A DNA stretch of 64,000 nt, taken from assembly GCF_000219915.2 (NCBI RefSeq), contig NC_017964.1, positions 1,922,001 through 1,986,000 on the forward strand, read 5' to 3'. Made by a program: the position numbers and the translations under genes. The notes beneath the pieces are model-generated. The model made no database searches and was not told the origin of the DNA. It was given only the letters and a program-made list of their open reading frames with translations. Positions 19,736 to 30,114 of this stretch are shown piece by piece. Within the stretch, counting starts at the first letter, position 1, and every line of letters starts with the position of its first letter. This stretch comes from Advenella kashmirensis WT001. Lineage in GTDB: Bacteria; Pseudomonadota; Gammaproteobacteria; Burkholderiales; Burkholderiaceae_B.

Positions 19736-21012
19736 GTGAAAATACCTTTTGAATTATGGATTGGTGCCCGGTACGCCGGCCTGACACGCACGCGTGGGCG
19801 GGGCAGGAAAGGCGACCGGTTTGTCTCTTTTATCGCAGGCACCTCCATGGTCGGGATTGCATTGGGCGTTGCCGCGCTGATCATCGTGCTGTCGGTCATG
19901 AATGGTTTCCAGGTTGATGTGCGCGATCGCATGCTATCGGTACTGCCGCATATCCAGCTGGTCGTTCCCAACGAAGATCCGGTTGTGGTCACGGATAACT
20001 GGCAGAAGCTGGCTCAGGAGGCCAAGCAGAATCCGCAAGTAGAGGGCGCTTCGGCCTTTGTTGCCGCTGGCGGCATGCTGGCCCGGGGCGATGTGCTCAA
20101 AGGAGTAGAGATACGTGGCATTGATCCCAAAAACGAAGGCAACGTGTCGGAATTGCCGGAGCAAATGATTAATGGCTCGCTCGACAGCCTCGAGCCGGGC
20201 AGTTTCAATTTGGTTATCGGCAGCAACCTGGCCCAGTATATGGGTGTGACGGTCGGCGACACGCTGTTGCTGATGACGCCCCAGGCTCAATCAATCCTTC
20301 GGGCTTTTCTCCCCGTATGCGTCAGTTCACCGTATCCGGTGTTTTCTCCTCGGGCCATTACGAATATGATTCGAATATGGCCTTTATTGCAGTCAAAGAC
20401 GCTGCCGTGCTGTTTCGCGACGTCGGGTCAGCCGGGGTTCGGCTGAAAATCCATGACATGATCGGTGCGCCTGAGGTTGCCACGCAATTGACCAATTCAT
20501 TGCCGCCAGGCGTGGTGGCGCGTGACTGGACCATGGATAACCGAACCTGGTTTGCCGCAGTCAAAACAGAAAAACGCATGATGTTCCTGATCCTGGTTCT
20601 GATTGTCGCGGTCGCTGCCTTCAACCTGCTCTCGTCGCTGGTGATGGCAGTCAAGGACAAGCAATCGGATATTGCGATTTTGCGCACGCTGGGCGTCAGT
20701 CCCTTTCAGATCGGCAAGATCTTTCTGGTGCAGGGCTCACTGATCGGCTTTATCGGCACCTTTCTGGGTGTGTTGTGCGGCTGTCTGGTTGCCTACAATA
20801 TCGACGTGGTGATTCCGTTCATTGAGCGTCTGTTCGGCATTCACTTCCTGGATCCCAGCATTTACTTTGTCAGTACGTTGCCATCGCATCCCGAAGTGGA
20901 CGACATCGGCCTGATCGGCATCACCTCGCTGGTGCTGTCGTTGCTGGCTACCATTTACCCAAGCTGGCGGGCTTCCCGCCTGCAACCTGCAGAGGTACTG
21001 CGCCATGATTAA
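19736..21012 (+). CDS. lolC: lipoprotein-releasing ABC transporter permease LolC/E type, one frameshift
   Basis: Inner-membrane permease of the Lol system, which extracts lipoproteins from the inner membrane and passes them to LolA. The start is GTG at 19736 (KIPFELWIGARYAGLTRTRG, the usual N-terminus). A transmembrane segment (MVGIALGVAALIIVLSVMNG) is followed by a large periplasmic domain and three C-terminal membrane segments. The frame breaks at about 20293 in TPQAQS; one added base restores PSGFSPRMRQFTVSGVFSSG. The total is 425 aa, family-typical. The stop overlaps the lolD start by 8 bases. As in many betaproteobacteria one permease seems to replace LolC plus LolE. Confidence 0.95.
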
Positions 21013-21715
21013 GCCGGAAAATCTCCCAGTGCGGCAGGGTTCTTACGCCCTGGAATCGCGCGATGTGGTCAAATACTATGAAGATGCCAATGCGCGCCTG
21101 GATATTCTGAAGGGCGTATCGCTGCAGGTTTCTGCCGGCGAAATGGTTGCCATTATTGGCGCTTCGGGCTCGGGCAAAAGCACTTTGCTGCATATGCTGG
21201 GGTTGCTGGACAAGCCGACTTCGGGCCAGATTCTGATTAATGGGCAGCAGACCCATGCGCTGCCTGAAAAGGCCATCAGCCGTATCCGCAATGAGAGCCT
21301 GGGCTTTGTCTATCAGTTTCATCATTTGCTCAATGAATTTAACGCGCTGGATAATGTGGCCATGCCGTTAATTGTGCGACGGATGGATCGAAAGCAGGCA
21401 CGTTCCCAGGCCGAGGCAGTACTTGAGCGTGTAGGCCTCAAAGAGCGGATCCATCATACGCCAGGACAATTGTCGGGCGGCGAGCGTCAGCGTGTGGCAC
21501 TGGCGCGCGCCCTGGTAACTCGACCGGTGTGCGTGCTGGCTGACGAACCCACAGGTAACCTGGATCGGGAAACGGCTGCCAGCATGTTTGCCTTGCTCAA
21601 GCAGATGAACACGGAATTCAAAACGGCGTTTGTCATTGTGACTCACGATGCCAAACTGGCGTCGCTGGCAGACCGGCAACTATTGATGGAACGCGGCGTA
21701 TTGCAGGCCGCATAA
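21005..21715 (+). CDS. lolD: lipoprotein-releasing ABC transporter ATPase
   Basis: A 236-aa ATPase powering lipoprotein release. Walker A is GASGSGKST (residues 52-60), the signature is LSGGERQ (156-162) and Walker B is VLADEPTGNLD (177-187); the switch His is in VTHD. It carries the MacB/LolD-type stretch SLGFVYQFHHLLNEF, characteristic of LolD. It overlaps lolC and so is translationally coupled to it. Confidence 0.96.
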   Translation: MIKPENLPVRQGSYALESRDVVKYYEDANARLDILKGVSLQVSAGEMVAIIGASGSGKSTLLHMLGLLDKPTSGQILINGQQTHALPEKAISRIRNESLGFVYQFHHLLNEFNALDNVAMPLIVRRMDRKQARSQAEAVLERVGLKERIHHTPGQLSGGERQRVALARALVTRPVCVLADEPTGNLDRETAASMFALLKQMNTEFKTAFVIVTHDAKLASLADRQLLMERGVLQAA

Positions 21716-21759
21716 TCGCCGGCAAGGCGCCGCATGCCCTGCAACGCGAAGGAGAGGTC

Positions 21760-22560
21760 ATGTTCATAGATACACATTGTCATCTCGACGCATCCGAATT
21801 TAATGATGATCGCAATGCCGTGATTGCGCGTGCAGAACGCGCAGGAGTCAGGCGAATCGTCATCCCCGCCATCGGGCGCAGCAACTTCGCCACGGTTCGG
21901 CAACTGGCTCACTCTTTTACCGGCGGCTATTATGCGCTTGGCATTCATCCCTTGTTCGTTGCGCTTGCGGCCGATGAGGATCTGGATATTCTGGCGCAGA
22001 AAGTAGAACGGTCCATGACCGATCCACGATTCGTTGCCATCGGCGAAATCGGCCTGGATTTTTTCGTGAAGGATATTGCCCAGGGGCCGCCGCGTGAACG
22101 CCAGGAGTACTTCTATCAGCAACAACTCAAACTGGCACGCGAGTATGATTTGCCCGTGCTGCTGCATGTGCGCCGTTCTCAGGACATTATTTTGAAGTAC
22201 TTGCGTCGCTACCCGGGCATCGGCGGTATTGCCCATGCGTTCAATGGCAGTGACCAGCAGGCTGACCATTTTGTTGGTCTGGGGTTTGCTTTAGGCTTCG
22301 GTGGCGCGATGACGTTTACCCGGGCGCATCAGATTCGTCGGCTGGCCTGCCGCGTTCCCCTGGCCAATATCGTGCTGGAAACCGATGCACCGGATATTCC
22401 GCCTGCCTGGTTACAGGAAGATCACCCCCGCAATACACCGGAGCAGATTCCGGCCATCGCCCAGGTGCTGGCGCAATTGCGCCAACAGTCGGTCGATGAG
22501 ATTGCTCAGGCTACCGCTGCCACGTCTTTACAGGTGCTGCCGCGACTGGCCACGTCCTGA
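21760..22560 (+). CDS. TatD-family metal-dependent hydrolase
   Basis: A 266-aa TIM-barrel metal hydrolase; relatives are 3'-5' DNA/RNA exonucleases or D-aminoacyl-tRNA deacylase-like enzymes. The metal-binding start FIDTHCHLDASEFNDDR, GEIGLDFF, LLHVRRSQD, GIAHAFNG and LETDAPDIPP are all present. It has a strong GGAGAGG ribosome-binding site. It lies 44 bases after lolD and is probably in the same transcript. Confidence 0.92.
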   Translation: MFIDTHCHLDASEFNDDRNAVIARAERAGVRRIVIPAIGRSNFATVRQLAHSFTGGYYALGIHPLFVALAADEDLDILAQKVERSMTDPRFVAIGEIGLDFFVKDIAQGPPRERQEYFYQQQLKLAREYDLPVLLHVRRSQDIILKYLRRYPGIGGIAHAFNGSDQQADHFVGLGFALGFGGAMTFTRAHQIRRLACRVPLANIVLETDAPDIPPAWLQEDHPRNTPEQIPAIAQVLAQLRQQSVDEIAQATAATSLQVLPRLATS

Positions 22561-22838
22561 TGATTGAATCGGGCCGCGTATATTAGTGGTGTGTATCGCT
22601 CGAATGTAGCAATTGTATTTATCAGGCGGACACGCTACTCCCGGGTGTCGTCTCGACTGCGACCATCTGCCACAACGGCGCAGGATGGGCAGTGCCATAC
22701 TTGACCTGACGGCAAACACGCGATTCTTGTAAGCCCCTCACGTATTGCCCGGTTGATAATTCGGTCGCAACCCCCTTGTTGCGCAGGGCGGGCAGGTGAA
22801 CAATGACAGCAGCAAGATTGTTGATCTGATCCGGCCTT

Positions 22839-25604
22839 ATGCATGCGTTCGCTACGCCTTCCGTTTTCCATCGTTCATCTCTAGAGCGTATAGCGCGTTG
22901 TTCGCCTGCGCGCGGCACATTGCCGGCCGACAGCCCCGATCCGTTTGCGCAGCCCTTGCGCTTACCGGCGTTCATCTGGATAAGCAGTGTCGCGTTGGGC
23001 ATTGCCATGGTGCAATGGTGCTCCGCGCTGCCTTCGCTCCTTGCGCTGATCCCGGCGTGGCTTGCCTGCCTGTGCATTTGGTGGCTGTCAAAGACGTTAG
23101 TGCAGACGTCATTAAACGGATTTCGAGCACCACTACTCTGGCGATTGAAGCGGATGCATACAGCGAACCTGGTAAGGCGGGGCAACGCCGGGTACCACGC
23201 TCATAGCGGCATCAATAACTACGCCGCTAGTAATACAGCTACACGCCCCTGCAGGATTATGCCAATTGTCATTTGGGTCGCGCTGCCGCTCAGTGTGCTG
23301 GGCCTGTGCCTGCTCAGTGGAATGTTGTACTCGATCTGGCGCGCGCAATGGCGTCTGGCAGACAGCCTTGATCGGCGCCTGGAGAACCGTCCGCTGGCGG
23401 TGCAGGTGCAGGTGACCGGGTTGCCGCGTGATCTGGTCAACGGTTGGGCATTTGAGGCGCGCATTATCCCGGGAGCGCTTGCGCAGCGCGTGCCCGAACG
23501 GGTGCTGCTACGCTGGTATGCAGGCGCACGCAGTGGGCCCTTTACACCGCCGCAACGACCGGCCGCAGGCTTGCCCGATCTACGCCCCGGCCAGATATGG
23601 CAAATGACGGTAAAGCTCAAACGCAATCATGCTTTGCGCAACTTTCATGGTTTCGATTACGATGCCTTCCTGTTTGCTGCGGGTGTCCGCGCCAGCGGTA
23701 CGGTTATCGGTTCAGGGCGCCTGCTGAGCGATGAGGTCTGTCGCGCATGGGGACCCTGTATTGAACGGGCCCGATTTACATTGCGTCGTGCATTGAATCA
23801 GGTACTGCAAGACAAGCGCTATGGTCCGGTAATTATTGCACTTGTCATGGGAGACCAGAACGGCATACGCAGCGAAGACTGGAAAATATTCAATCTCACT
23901 GGCATCACGCATCTGGTTTCTATCAGCGGCTCGCACATTACCATGCTCGCAGCCCTGGGCAGTCTTGGCGTGTTTCGGCTGTGGCGGCGTCTGCGCCTGC
24001 AAGGCAAGCCGCTGGCCGAACGCAGGCCCGCCCAGATCGTGGCCGCCAGCGCAGGCTTGCTGGTTGCTGCGAGCTATTCGGTGATGGCCGGATGGGGCGT
24101 TCCGGCGCAGCGTACCTTTATGATGCTTGCGATATTCTGGCTGTCGGTCATCTGGCGCGCCCGTATCAAAAGTACAACCCTGCTTGCCCTCGCTGCCTTG
24201 TGTATATTGTTGCTGGATCCGTGGGCAGTGCTGTCTATCGGATTCTGCCTGTCCTTCGTTGCTATTGCCAGTCTGATGTTGTGGGGATACCGTAGCAAGC
24301 AACACGTGTCGGCAACGCCAGGTCTGGTGGGCAGGGGTTTGCAGCGCTTGTGGGACATCGCAAAAATGCAGCTGTTCATGAGCGTTGCCCTGGCGCCGTT
24401 GCTCATTGGCCTGTTTCAACAATATGCTTTTGTGTCACCACTGGTCAATGCCTTTGCTATCCCGGTGATCGGTGGGCTGGTGACGCCGCTGGCGCTGCTG
24501 CTGGCCGTGTTCTGTGCAAGCGGTTTGTGGCCATCGGCCGCCGCCTGGCTGGCCGATAGCGTGCATTGGTTGCTTGAGATTGTGCTGGCTGGGGCACGTG
24601 TATTAGCCGGCATCGAATGGGCGACGTTAGATTTTCCCGCGGTACCTGGCCACTGGATTGGTCTGGGTATGGCCGGACTGTTTGTGTTCGTCCTGCCCAG
24701 GGGCATTCGAGGTCGTACGCTGGGGTTACTCCTGCTGATCCCTGTGCTATTTTTTCGGCCGGCGCGGCCATTGACGGGAGACTGGTTCATGACTGTGCTG
24801 GATGTGGGGCAGGGCGCTGCGGTGCTGGTCAGTACGCGGCAGCATCACCTGCTGTTTGATACGGGTCTGCGCAGCAGCGTCGATAGCGATAGTGGCAACC
24901 AGGTGATCGTTCCTTATCTGCGAGCAGCCGGCATTCATGCGCTGGATGAGCTGATCATTTCCCATTCCGATCTTGATCATGTGGGTGGAGCGGGCAGTGT
25001 GTTGCAACAGGTGAATGTGCAGCACGCCTATGCCTCATTTGCATTGAATCATTATCTGGAACGCGAGCAGGATCTCTTGCAGCGCAATTTTCTTGTGAAA
25101 AACCGTCAAGCCACTTTTGATTTTTGCCGGCGCGATGTGAGCTTTGAATATGATGGCGTTCAATTCCGTTTCTCTTATCCTTTCGAAATCAAGGGGATGC
25201 CCGTCAAGGCGGATAATGATCACAGTTGTGTTTTGCGGATACAGGGCAGGCACCATTCTGCGTTATTGACCGGCGATATCGGCGCTGCTGTTGAAGCCCG
25301 GTTGCTGCGAGCCTCATCGCCCATTCCTGCGAGTGATGTGATCATGGCGCCGCACCACGGCTCCGCTGGTTCGTCGTCATTGACATTGGTCCAGGCCATG
25401 CAACCGATGTTTGTGTTTGCCCAGGCGGGGTACCTGAATCGTTACGGACATCCGGCCAGCGACGTCGCCAGGCGTTGGCGCGATACCGCGCAGCTATATC
25501 TGGATACCATTGCGGCCGGCGCGATTCAGATGCGATCCAGCGCAGCCGGCTTATGGATAAATTGTGCACGGGTATCGGGACAACGCTATTGGGATGGCTT
25601 TTAG
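22839..25604 (+). CDS. comEC: DNA internalization competence protein ComEC/Rec2
   Basis: A 921-aa inner-membrane channel for single-stranded DNA entering the cell during transformation. An N-terminal membrane/OB-fold region (to about residue 270) precedes the competence domain with many membrane segments (GDQNGIRSEDWKIFNLTGIT, HLVSISGSHITMLAALG). The C-terminal metallo-beta-lactamase-like domain has DVGQGAAVLVSTRQHHLLFD, HSDLDHVGGAGSV and APHHGSAGSSS. All three parts are in one uninterrupted frame. Other uptake genes are not in the window, so competence itself is not shown. A 278-base gap without a gene precedes it. Confidence 0.92.
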   Translation: MHAFATPSVFHRSSLERIARCSPARGTLPADSPDPFAQPLRLPAFIWISSVALGIAMVQWCSALPSLLALIPAWLACLCIWWLSKTLVQTSLNGFRAPLLWRLKRMHTANLVRRGNAGYHAHSGINNYAASNTATRPCRIMPIVIWVALPLSVLGLCLLSGMLYSIWRAQWRLADSLDRRLENRPLAVQVQVTGLPRDLVNGWAFEARIIPGALAQRVPERVLLRWYAGARSGPFTPPQRPAAGLPDLRPGQIWQMTVKLKRNHALRNFHGFDYDAFLFAAGVRASGTVIGSGRLLSDEVCRAWGPCIERARFTLRRALNQVLQDKRYGPVIIALVMGDQNGIRSEDWKIFNLTGITHLVSISGSHITMLAALGSLGVFRLWRRLRLQGKPLAERRPAQIVAASAGLLVAASYSVMAGWGVPAQRTFMMLAIFWLSVIWRARIKSTTLLALAALCILLLDPWAVLSIGFCLSFVAIASLMLWGYRSKQHVSATPGLVGRGLQRLWDIAKMQLFMSVALAPLLIGLFQQYAFVSPLVNAFAIPVIGGLVTPLALLLAVFCASGLWPSAAAWLADSVHWLLEIVLAGARVLAGIEWATLDFPAVPGHWIGLGMAGLFVFVLPRGIRGRTLGLLLLIPVLFFRPARPLTGDWFMTVLDVGQGAAVLVSTRQHHLLFDTGLRSSVDSDSGNQVIVPYLRAAGIHALDELIISHSDLDHVGGAGSVLQQVNVQHAYASFALNHYLEREQDLLQRNFLVKNRQATFDFCRRDVSFEYDGVQFRFSYPFEIKGMPVKADNDHSCVLRIQGRHHSALLTGDIGAAVEARLLRASSPIPASDVIMAPHHGSAGSSSLTLVQAMQPMFVFAQAGYLNRYGHPASDVARRWRDTAQLYLDTIAAGAIQMRSSAAGLWINCARVSGQRYWDGF

Positions 25605-25739
25605 CTTATGATAATCAGGCCCGGGCACGCCTAAGCCGGCAACAGTTTTTTTTGTGCCGACGCGACAAAGCCTATACGCGCACACCTCGCAATATGCTGT
25701 TTTGCGCCTGTTTAACGCTATGCCATTCAAGGAGTTTTT

Positions 25740-26663
25740 ATGCAATCGCCCCGTTTGAATTTCGTCAACTGCATGAGTCCTGCCGGTATTCATCGCATGG
25801 CCTATCGGGAATGGGGCGACCCGGCCAATGGGCGGGTGCTGTTGTGCGTGCACGGCCTGTCACGTAACGGCAATGACTTTGATGAAGTGGCCAGGGCCAT
25901 GTCCAAAGAGTATCGTGTCGTCTGCCCGGATATCGCCGGACGCGGCGCATCCGATTTTCTGACCAATCCAGCCAGCTATGTTGTGCCTCAGTATGTCTCG
26001 GATATCACCACATTGCTGGCACGATTGCAGCCGCAATCGCTCGATTGGCTGGGCACGTCGATGGGCGGTCTGATCGCATTGGCTTTTTCCGCCGTGGTCG
26101 GCGCCAAGCACGCGGCCATAGCAGCGGCGGGCAATAGCGCATTGCCCAAGACCACCGGCCTGTCCCTGGGCAAGCTGATCCTGAATGATGTCGGGCCGGC
26201 GATCGAGCTGGCCTCTATCGAGCGGATCGCCGGCTATGTCGGCCTTCCACTGCAATTTGACTCATTCGAAGCTGCGGTCAACCATATGAAAACCAACGCG
26301 GCCTCTTTCGGTCCGCTAAGCGATGAGCAATGGGCGGCGTTTACCAAGGCGGCCATGGTGCAAAAAGGGCAGGTCTGGACCCAGCACTATGATCTGGCGA
26401 TCGCCCAGGCTTTTGCGAGCCTGAAAGACGAAAAAATGCTCAAAGCCGGCGAAGCCATGCTGTGGCGGGCTTTTGAGGCGCTGCAATGCCCGATTTTGCT
26501 GATCCGAGGCGAGCGTTCCGATTTGTTAAGTAAAACGACAGCGGAACAAATGCAGGCGCGCAATAAGCACCTGCAAATGATCGAAATTCCCGAAACCGGC
26601 CATGCGCCTTCATTATTGCCGCAGCCACAGGTACAGGCCGTGCGTCAGTTCCTGCTGTCCTGA
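25740..26663 (+). CDS. alpha/beta hydrolase
   Basis: A 307-aa alpha/beta-fold hydrolase. The oxyanion motif LLCVHGLSRNG, the nucleophile elbow GTSMGG, an acid-loop candidate RGERSDLLS and the catalytic His in PETGHAPSL form the expected triad in order. No signal peptide is present, so it acts in the cytosol. The layout resembles esterases and dienelactone/homoserine-acetyltransferase-like hydrolases, but the substrate is not known. GGAG lies before the ATG. Its neighbours are unrelated. Confidence 0.85.
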   Translation: MQSPRLNFVNCMSPAGIHRMAYREWGDPANGRVLLCVHGLSRNGNDFDEVARAMSKEYRVVCPDIAGRGASDFLTNPASYVVPQYVSDITTLLARLQPQSLDWLGTSMGGLIALAFSAVVGAKHAAIAAAGNSALPKTTGLSLGKLILNDVGPAIELASIERIAGYVGLPLQFDSFEAAVNHMKTNAASFGPLSDEQWAAFTKAAMVQKGQVWTQHYDLAIAQAFASLKDEKMLKAGEAMLWRAFEALQCPILLIRGERSDLLSKTTAEQMQARNKHLQMIEIPETGHAPSLLPQPQVQAVRQFLLS

Positions 26664-26876
26664 GTCGTGCAAGGGCTAGCGTTGCGTCCTGAAACCGCTT
26701 AAAAGATGTCTTTGCGGGACAGAGGGCGTAAAATGTCAGCAGGATGACCGCTTTTATACGGGCGTTTTTGCAGAACCCTGTCTTGAGCGCGCATCCGCAA
26801 CAACCCGGTCGGGACAACGCTGTTTATATAGATCGCCGGGCAACGTAGAATATCAATCGGCATAACAGGAAGGGCC

Positions 26877-27724
26877 ATGACAGAGTCGCTCGCATTCAAG
26901 GCAGATTTACACTGCCACTCTACCGCATCGGATGGCGTATTGGCGCCTGCCGAGGTAGCAGCGCGCGCACACGCCAATGGCGTGACCTTGTGGAGCCTGA
27001 CGGATCATGATGAAATCAGCGGAATCCCGCAAGCCAGTCAGGCCGCCAGTTCGCTGGGCATGCAATTCGTTTCAGGCATTGAAATCTCGGTGAGCTGGGC
27101 CGAGCGCACCTTGCATGTGGTAGGCCTCAATATCGATATTGAAAACAGCCGACTCAACCAGGGGCTTGAGCAGATTCGACGCGATCGCGAAACACGCGCT
27201 CATCTGATGGCAGACAAACTGGCTGAACTTGGAATTACCGGATCCTATGAGGGCGCCCTCAGTTATGCTGGCAACCCGAATTTGCTAAGCCGAACCCACT
27301 TTGCGCGCTATCTTGTGGAGCAGGGATACTGCAAAACCATGCAGGAAGTATTTGATCGCTATCTGGCCGATGGCAAGCCCGCCTATGTGGCCGGCGAATG
27401 GGCCGGGCTGGATGAGGCGCTCGACTGGATCCATGCTGCCGGAGGCATCGCGGTCATAGCACATCCCGGTCGCTATAAGTATTCACGCCGGGAGTTCACG
27501 ACGCTGTTTCGCACCTTCAAGCTGATGGGGGCAAGGGAATCGAAGTGGTCACCGGTTCACATACGCCCGATCAGTACCACCAGTACGCCAATGTGGCGCG
27601 CCAGTATGGTTTTCTGGCGTCTTGCGGATCAGATTTTCATAGCCCCAAGGAAAGCCGTATGGACCTGGGCCGGTTACCCCCCATGCCCAGTGATCTTGTA
27701 CCCGTATGGAAAGCATTCAACTGA
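26877..27724 (+). CDS. PHP-domain metal-dependent phosphoesterase (YciV / RNase AM type), one frameshift
   Basis: A PHP-fold hydrolase of the group that includes E. coli YciV/RNase AM, which removes 3',5'-bisphosphate nucleotide and trims RNA 5' ends. Metal-binding motifs are DLHCHSTASDGVL and TDHDEISG, then GIEIS and VIAHPGRY. The frame breaks in a run of five G (27527-27531). A sixth G restores GGKGIEVVTGSHTPDQY, then ASCGSDFHSPKES (the last metal ligands) and the stop at 27724, giving 282 aa. The gene ends four bases before greB. Confidence 0.9.
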
Positions 27725-27728
27725 AATT

Positions 27729-28284
27729 ATGAACAAAGCATTTGTCAAGGAAAAGGAAGACGACGACGAGGACGATCAGAGTCCCGAGGCCGTTGCCTGC
27801 CGCCAGGCACCCGCAATTACATGACGCGCGACGGCTACAACACGTTGCGCGATGAATTGACGCATCTGATGAATGAAGAGCGGCCTGAAGTGGTCCAGAT
27901 TGTGTCATGGGCTGCTTCAAATGGAGATCGCTCTGAAAACGGTGATTATCTCTATGGAAAGAAACGATTGCGTGAAATTGATCGGCGGATCCGTTTTCTG
28001 ACCAAGCGGCTGGAGATGGCCGAAGTGGTGGATCCCGGCAAGCAGCCTGACCGCGATCGTGTATTTTTTGGCGCCAGGTGCTCTATTGCGATGAGGTGGG
28101 CGAAGAGTTTCGGGTCACCATTGTTGGCGTTGACGAAGCCGAGCCTCTGCAGGGAAAAATCAGCTGGATTTCGCCGGTTGCCCGGGCGCTGCTCAAGGCT
28201 CAGGAAGGCGACACGGTCACATTACGCACGCCTTCAGGCGTCAAACAACTGGAAGTGCTGGAAATTATTTATCCTGATGAGTAA
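27729..28284 (+). CDS. greB: transcription elongation factor GreB, two frameshifts
   Basis: GreB rescues backtracked RNA polymerase by stimulating transcript cleavage. The N-terminal coiled coil (RNYMTRDGYNTLRDELTHL ... NGDRSENGDYLYGKKRLREI), with the acidic tip, and the C-terminal FKBP-like domain (LQGKISWISPVARALL) are recognisable. Frames break at about 27796 and about 28076 (GATVLYCDEVGEEF after repair). One base is missing at each, giving 185 aa with an acidic N-terminal extension (KEKEDDDEDDQ). The 3' end overlaps rlmJ, which is convergent, by 20 bases. Confidence 0.9.
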
Positions 28285-29122
28285 GTGAAAACTGCGCCTG
28301 ATCGTCCTGTGCCAGCTGTTTTTCCAGTACGGGCATGGCTTCGCGCAGCGCCGACACCAGCGTATACGGCGGATTGACGACAAACATGGCGCTGCCATAC
28401 AGGCCATAGCCGTTTTCCGGTGGCCTTTTTACCGCCAGGCGAACATGCACCCAGCTGGCGTCGCTGATTTTTTCCAGCTGCTTTTGCATGTCGTGCACCT
28501 CTTTGCGGCGCACCAGTGGGTACCAGACTGCAAAGCAGCCAGTCGCAAATTTCTTCAGGCCCTCCCTGACGGCTGTCAGGGTATGGCGGTAGTCATTCTT
28601 GTCTTCGTAGGATGGATCAATCAGGATAATGCCGCGTCGCGGGGCGGGTGGCAGTTGCGAGAGCAGGCCGGTAAACCCGTCTTTTTCAAAGACGCTGACC
28701 TGTCTTGCCACATCCCGCGATTGCATCTGTATATTTTCATCCAGATGCGTGATTTCAGTGGGATGCAGTTCGAACAGGCGCAGCCTGTCGGCAGGACGCA
28801 TCAACTGCAATGCGATCCATGGCGAGCCAGGATAGACGCTCAGGCCGCCCTGATCATTGAGCTGCCGCACATGGTCGATGTAGTCGGCCAGCAGGACGGG
28901 CAACTGGGGCAGGTGCCACAATCGCTCAATACCGTCGCGAAACTCGGCGGTTTTCTCGGCCCAGGCATCGGTCAGGTCATAGACGCCTGCGCCAGCATGC
29001 GTGTCAATGACCCAGTAGGGCGCGTCCTTGCGATTGTAATACTCAAGAATGTGCAACAGGACTGCGTGTTTGAGTACGTCGGCATGATTGCCGGCGTGAA
29101 AGGCGTGACGGTAGCTGAACAT
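28265..29122 (-). CDS. rlmJ: 23S rRNA (adenine-2030-N6)-methyltransferase RlmJ
   Basis: A 285-aa SAM-dependent methyltransferase acting on A2030 of 23S rRNA. The family N-terminus MFSYRHAFHAGNHADVLKH and the SAM site YWVIDTHAGAGVYDL are present, as is the catalytic IDPSYEDKNDY (DPPY-type motif, here DPSY). FAVWYPLV follows. It is intact, with the length typical of the family. A glycerophosphodiesterase gene lies 12 bases downstream of its start on the same strand. Confidence 0.94.
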   Translation of the reverse strand: MFSYRHAFHAGNHADVLKHAVLLHILEYYNRKDAPYWVIDTHAGAGVYDLTDAWAEKTAEFRDGIERLWHLPQLPVLLADYIDHVRQLNDQGGLSVYPGSPWIALQLMRPADRLRLFELHPTEITHLDENIQMQSRDVARQVSVFEKDGFTGLLSQLPPAPRRGIILIDPSYEDKNDYRHTLTAVREGLKKFATGCFAVWYPLVRRKEVHDMQKQLEKISDASWVHVRLAVKRPPENGYGLYGSAMFVVNPPYTLVSALREAMPVLEKQLAQDDQAQFSLTHQDK

Positions 29123-29133
29123 GTGGCAATACT

Positions 29134-29894
29134 TTAATAGGCGCCGAGATCGGCAGGAATGCGGACGAGTTCGTCCGTGAAAATGGCATCGCAGCCCCAG
29201 GCAAGTAGCTGTTTGGCCCGACGGAAATCATTGACGGTATAGGCGCATACTTTGTAGCCGGCGGCGTGGATCCGCGCGATCGTTGGCTCGTCCAGATATT
29301 TCTGGTTCAGATTGATGGCCTGGCAGCCAGTGATTCGAGTGTGCTTTCAAAATCGTCGGGCAGGGTGTCGATCAGCAACGCCCTTGGCACATCGGCGCCA
29401 TCGCGTGCAAATGCAGCCAACGCTTCGCGTGAAAAAGACGAAACCAGCGGGGCGACCCCGCCATTTGCCCATAATTGTGTAACGGCCTGGGCCACTGCGG
29501 CGCCGGTTTGCACTTCACGACCAGGACACGGTTTGATTTCGATATTGCACAGCAGGCGGTTTTCGAGAATGAAGCGGGCAAACTGACTGAAGGCTGGCAG
29601 CGGCTCCCCGGCGTACCAGGCCGAATGCCAGCTTCCCATGTCCAGCTGACCCAGGGCTTTGAATGTCATGCCGGCGGCCGCGCCGGTGCCGTCAGAGGTG
29701 CGATCCACCGTATCATCGTGCAGCACGATCAATACGTCGTCGCCGCTGAGCTTGACGTCAAACTCCGACATGATAAAGCCATGGTCGTAGCCGCAGCGCA
29801 GGCCGGCAAGCGTATTTTCAGGAGCGATACAGCCACCGCCGCGATGTGCGATAACGGCGGGATACGGCCAGGAGATAGGAGATTTCGAAGACAT
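29134..29894 (-). CDS. glycerophosphodiester phosphodiesterase, one frameshift
   Basis: A cytosolic GDPD that hydrolyses glycerophosphodiesters to glycerol-3-phosphate and an alcohol. Motifs are VIAHRGGGCIAPENTL (catalytic His), SEFDVKLSGDDVLIVLHDDT (metal ligands and second His) and NIEIKPCPG. The frame breaks at about 29327 after LESL. One added base restores GCQAINLNQKYLDE, AGYKVCAYTVNDFRRAKQL and GCDAIFTDELVRIP, for 253 aa. This size fits a UgpQ-like enzyme; a complete ugp importer lies 26 kb away. Confidence 0.9.
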
Positions 29895-30114
29895 GCAGGC
29901 ACCAGGGGGCGTGAAATAAGGGGCAACAGCAGGTATTGTCGCATGCAGGCTGGCGCAATGCACGCTGCAGCCTCATGCCAGCCAATTGCCTGAATTGATG
30001 CTAAAGTTTTATTTTAATTGAAAAAGCGCTTAAAATAAGCGGTTATTCTGAATCGCTTTGCCATCGGGCGGCGTTTCGCTTTCGCATCAGACATTCATTT
30101 TGGTCGGGAACACA

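Noticed and set aside
22622..23185. 187-aa minus-strand frame at the 5' end of comEC
   Set aside because: Most of it is antisense to comEC and it has no recognisable start signal or domain.
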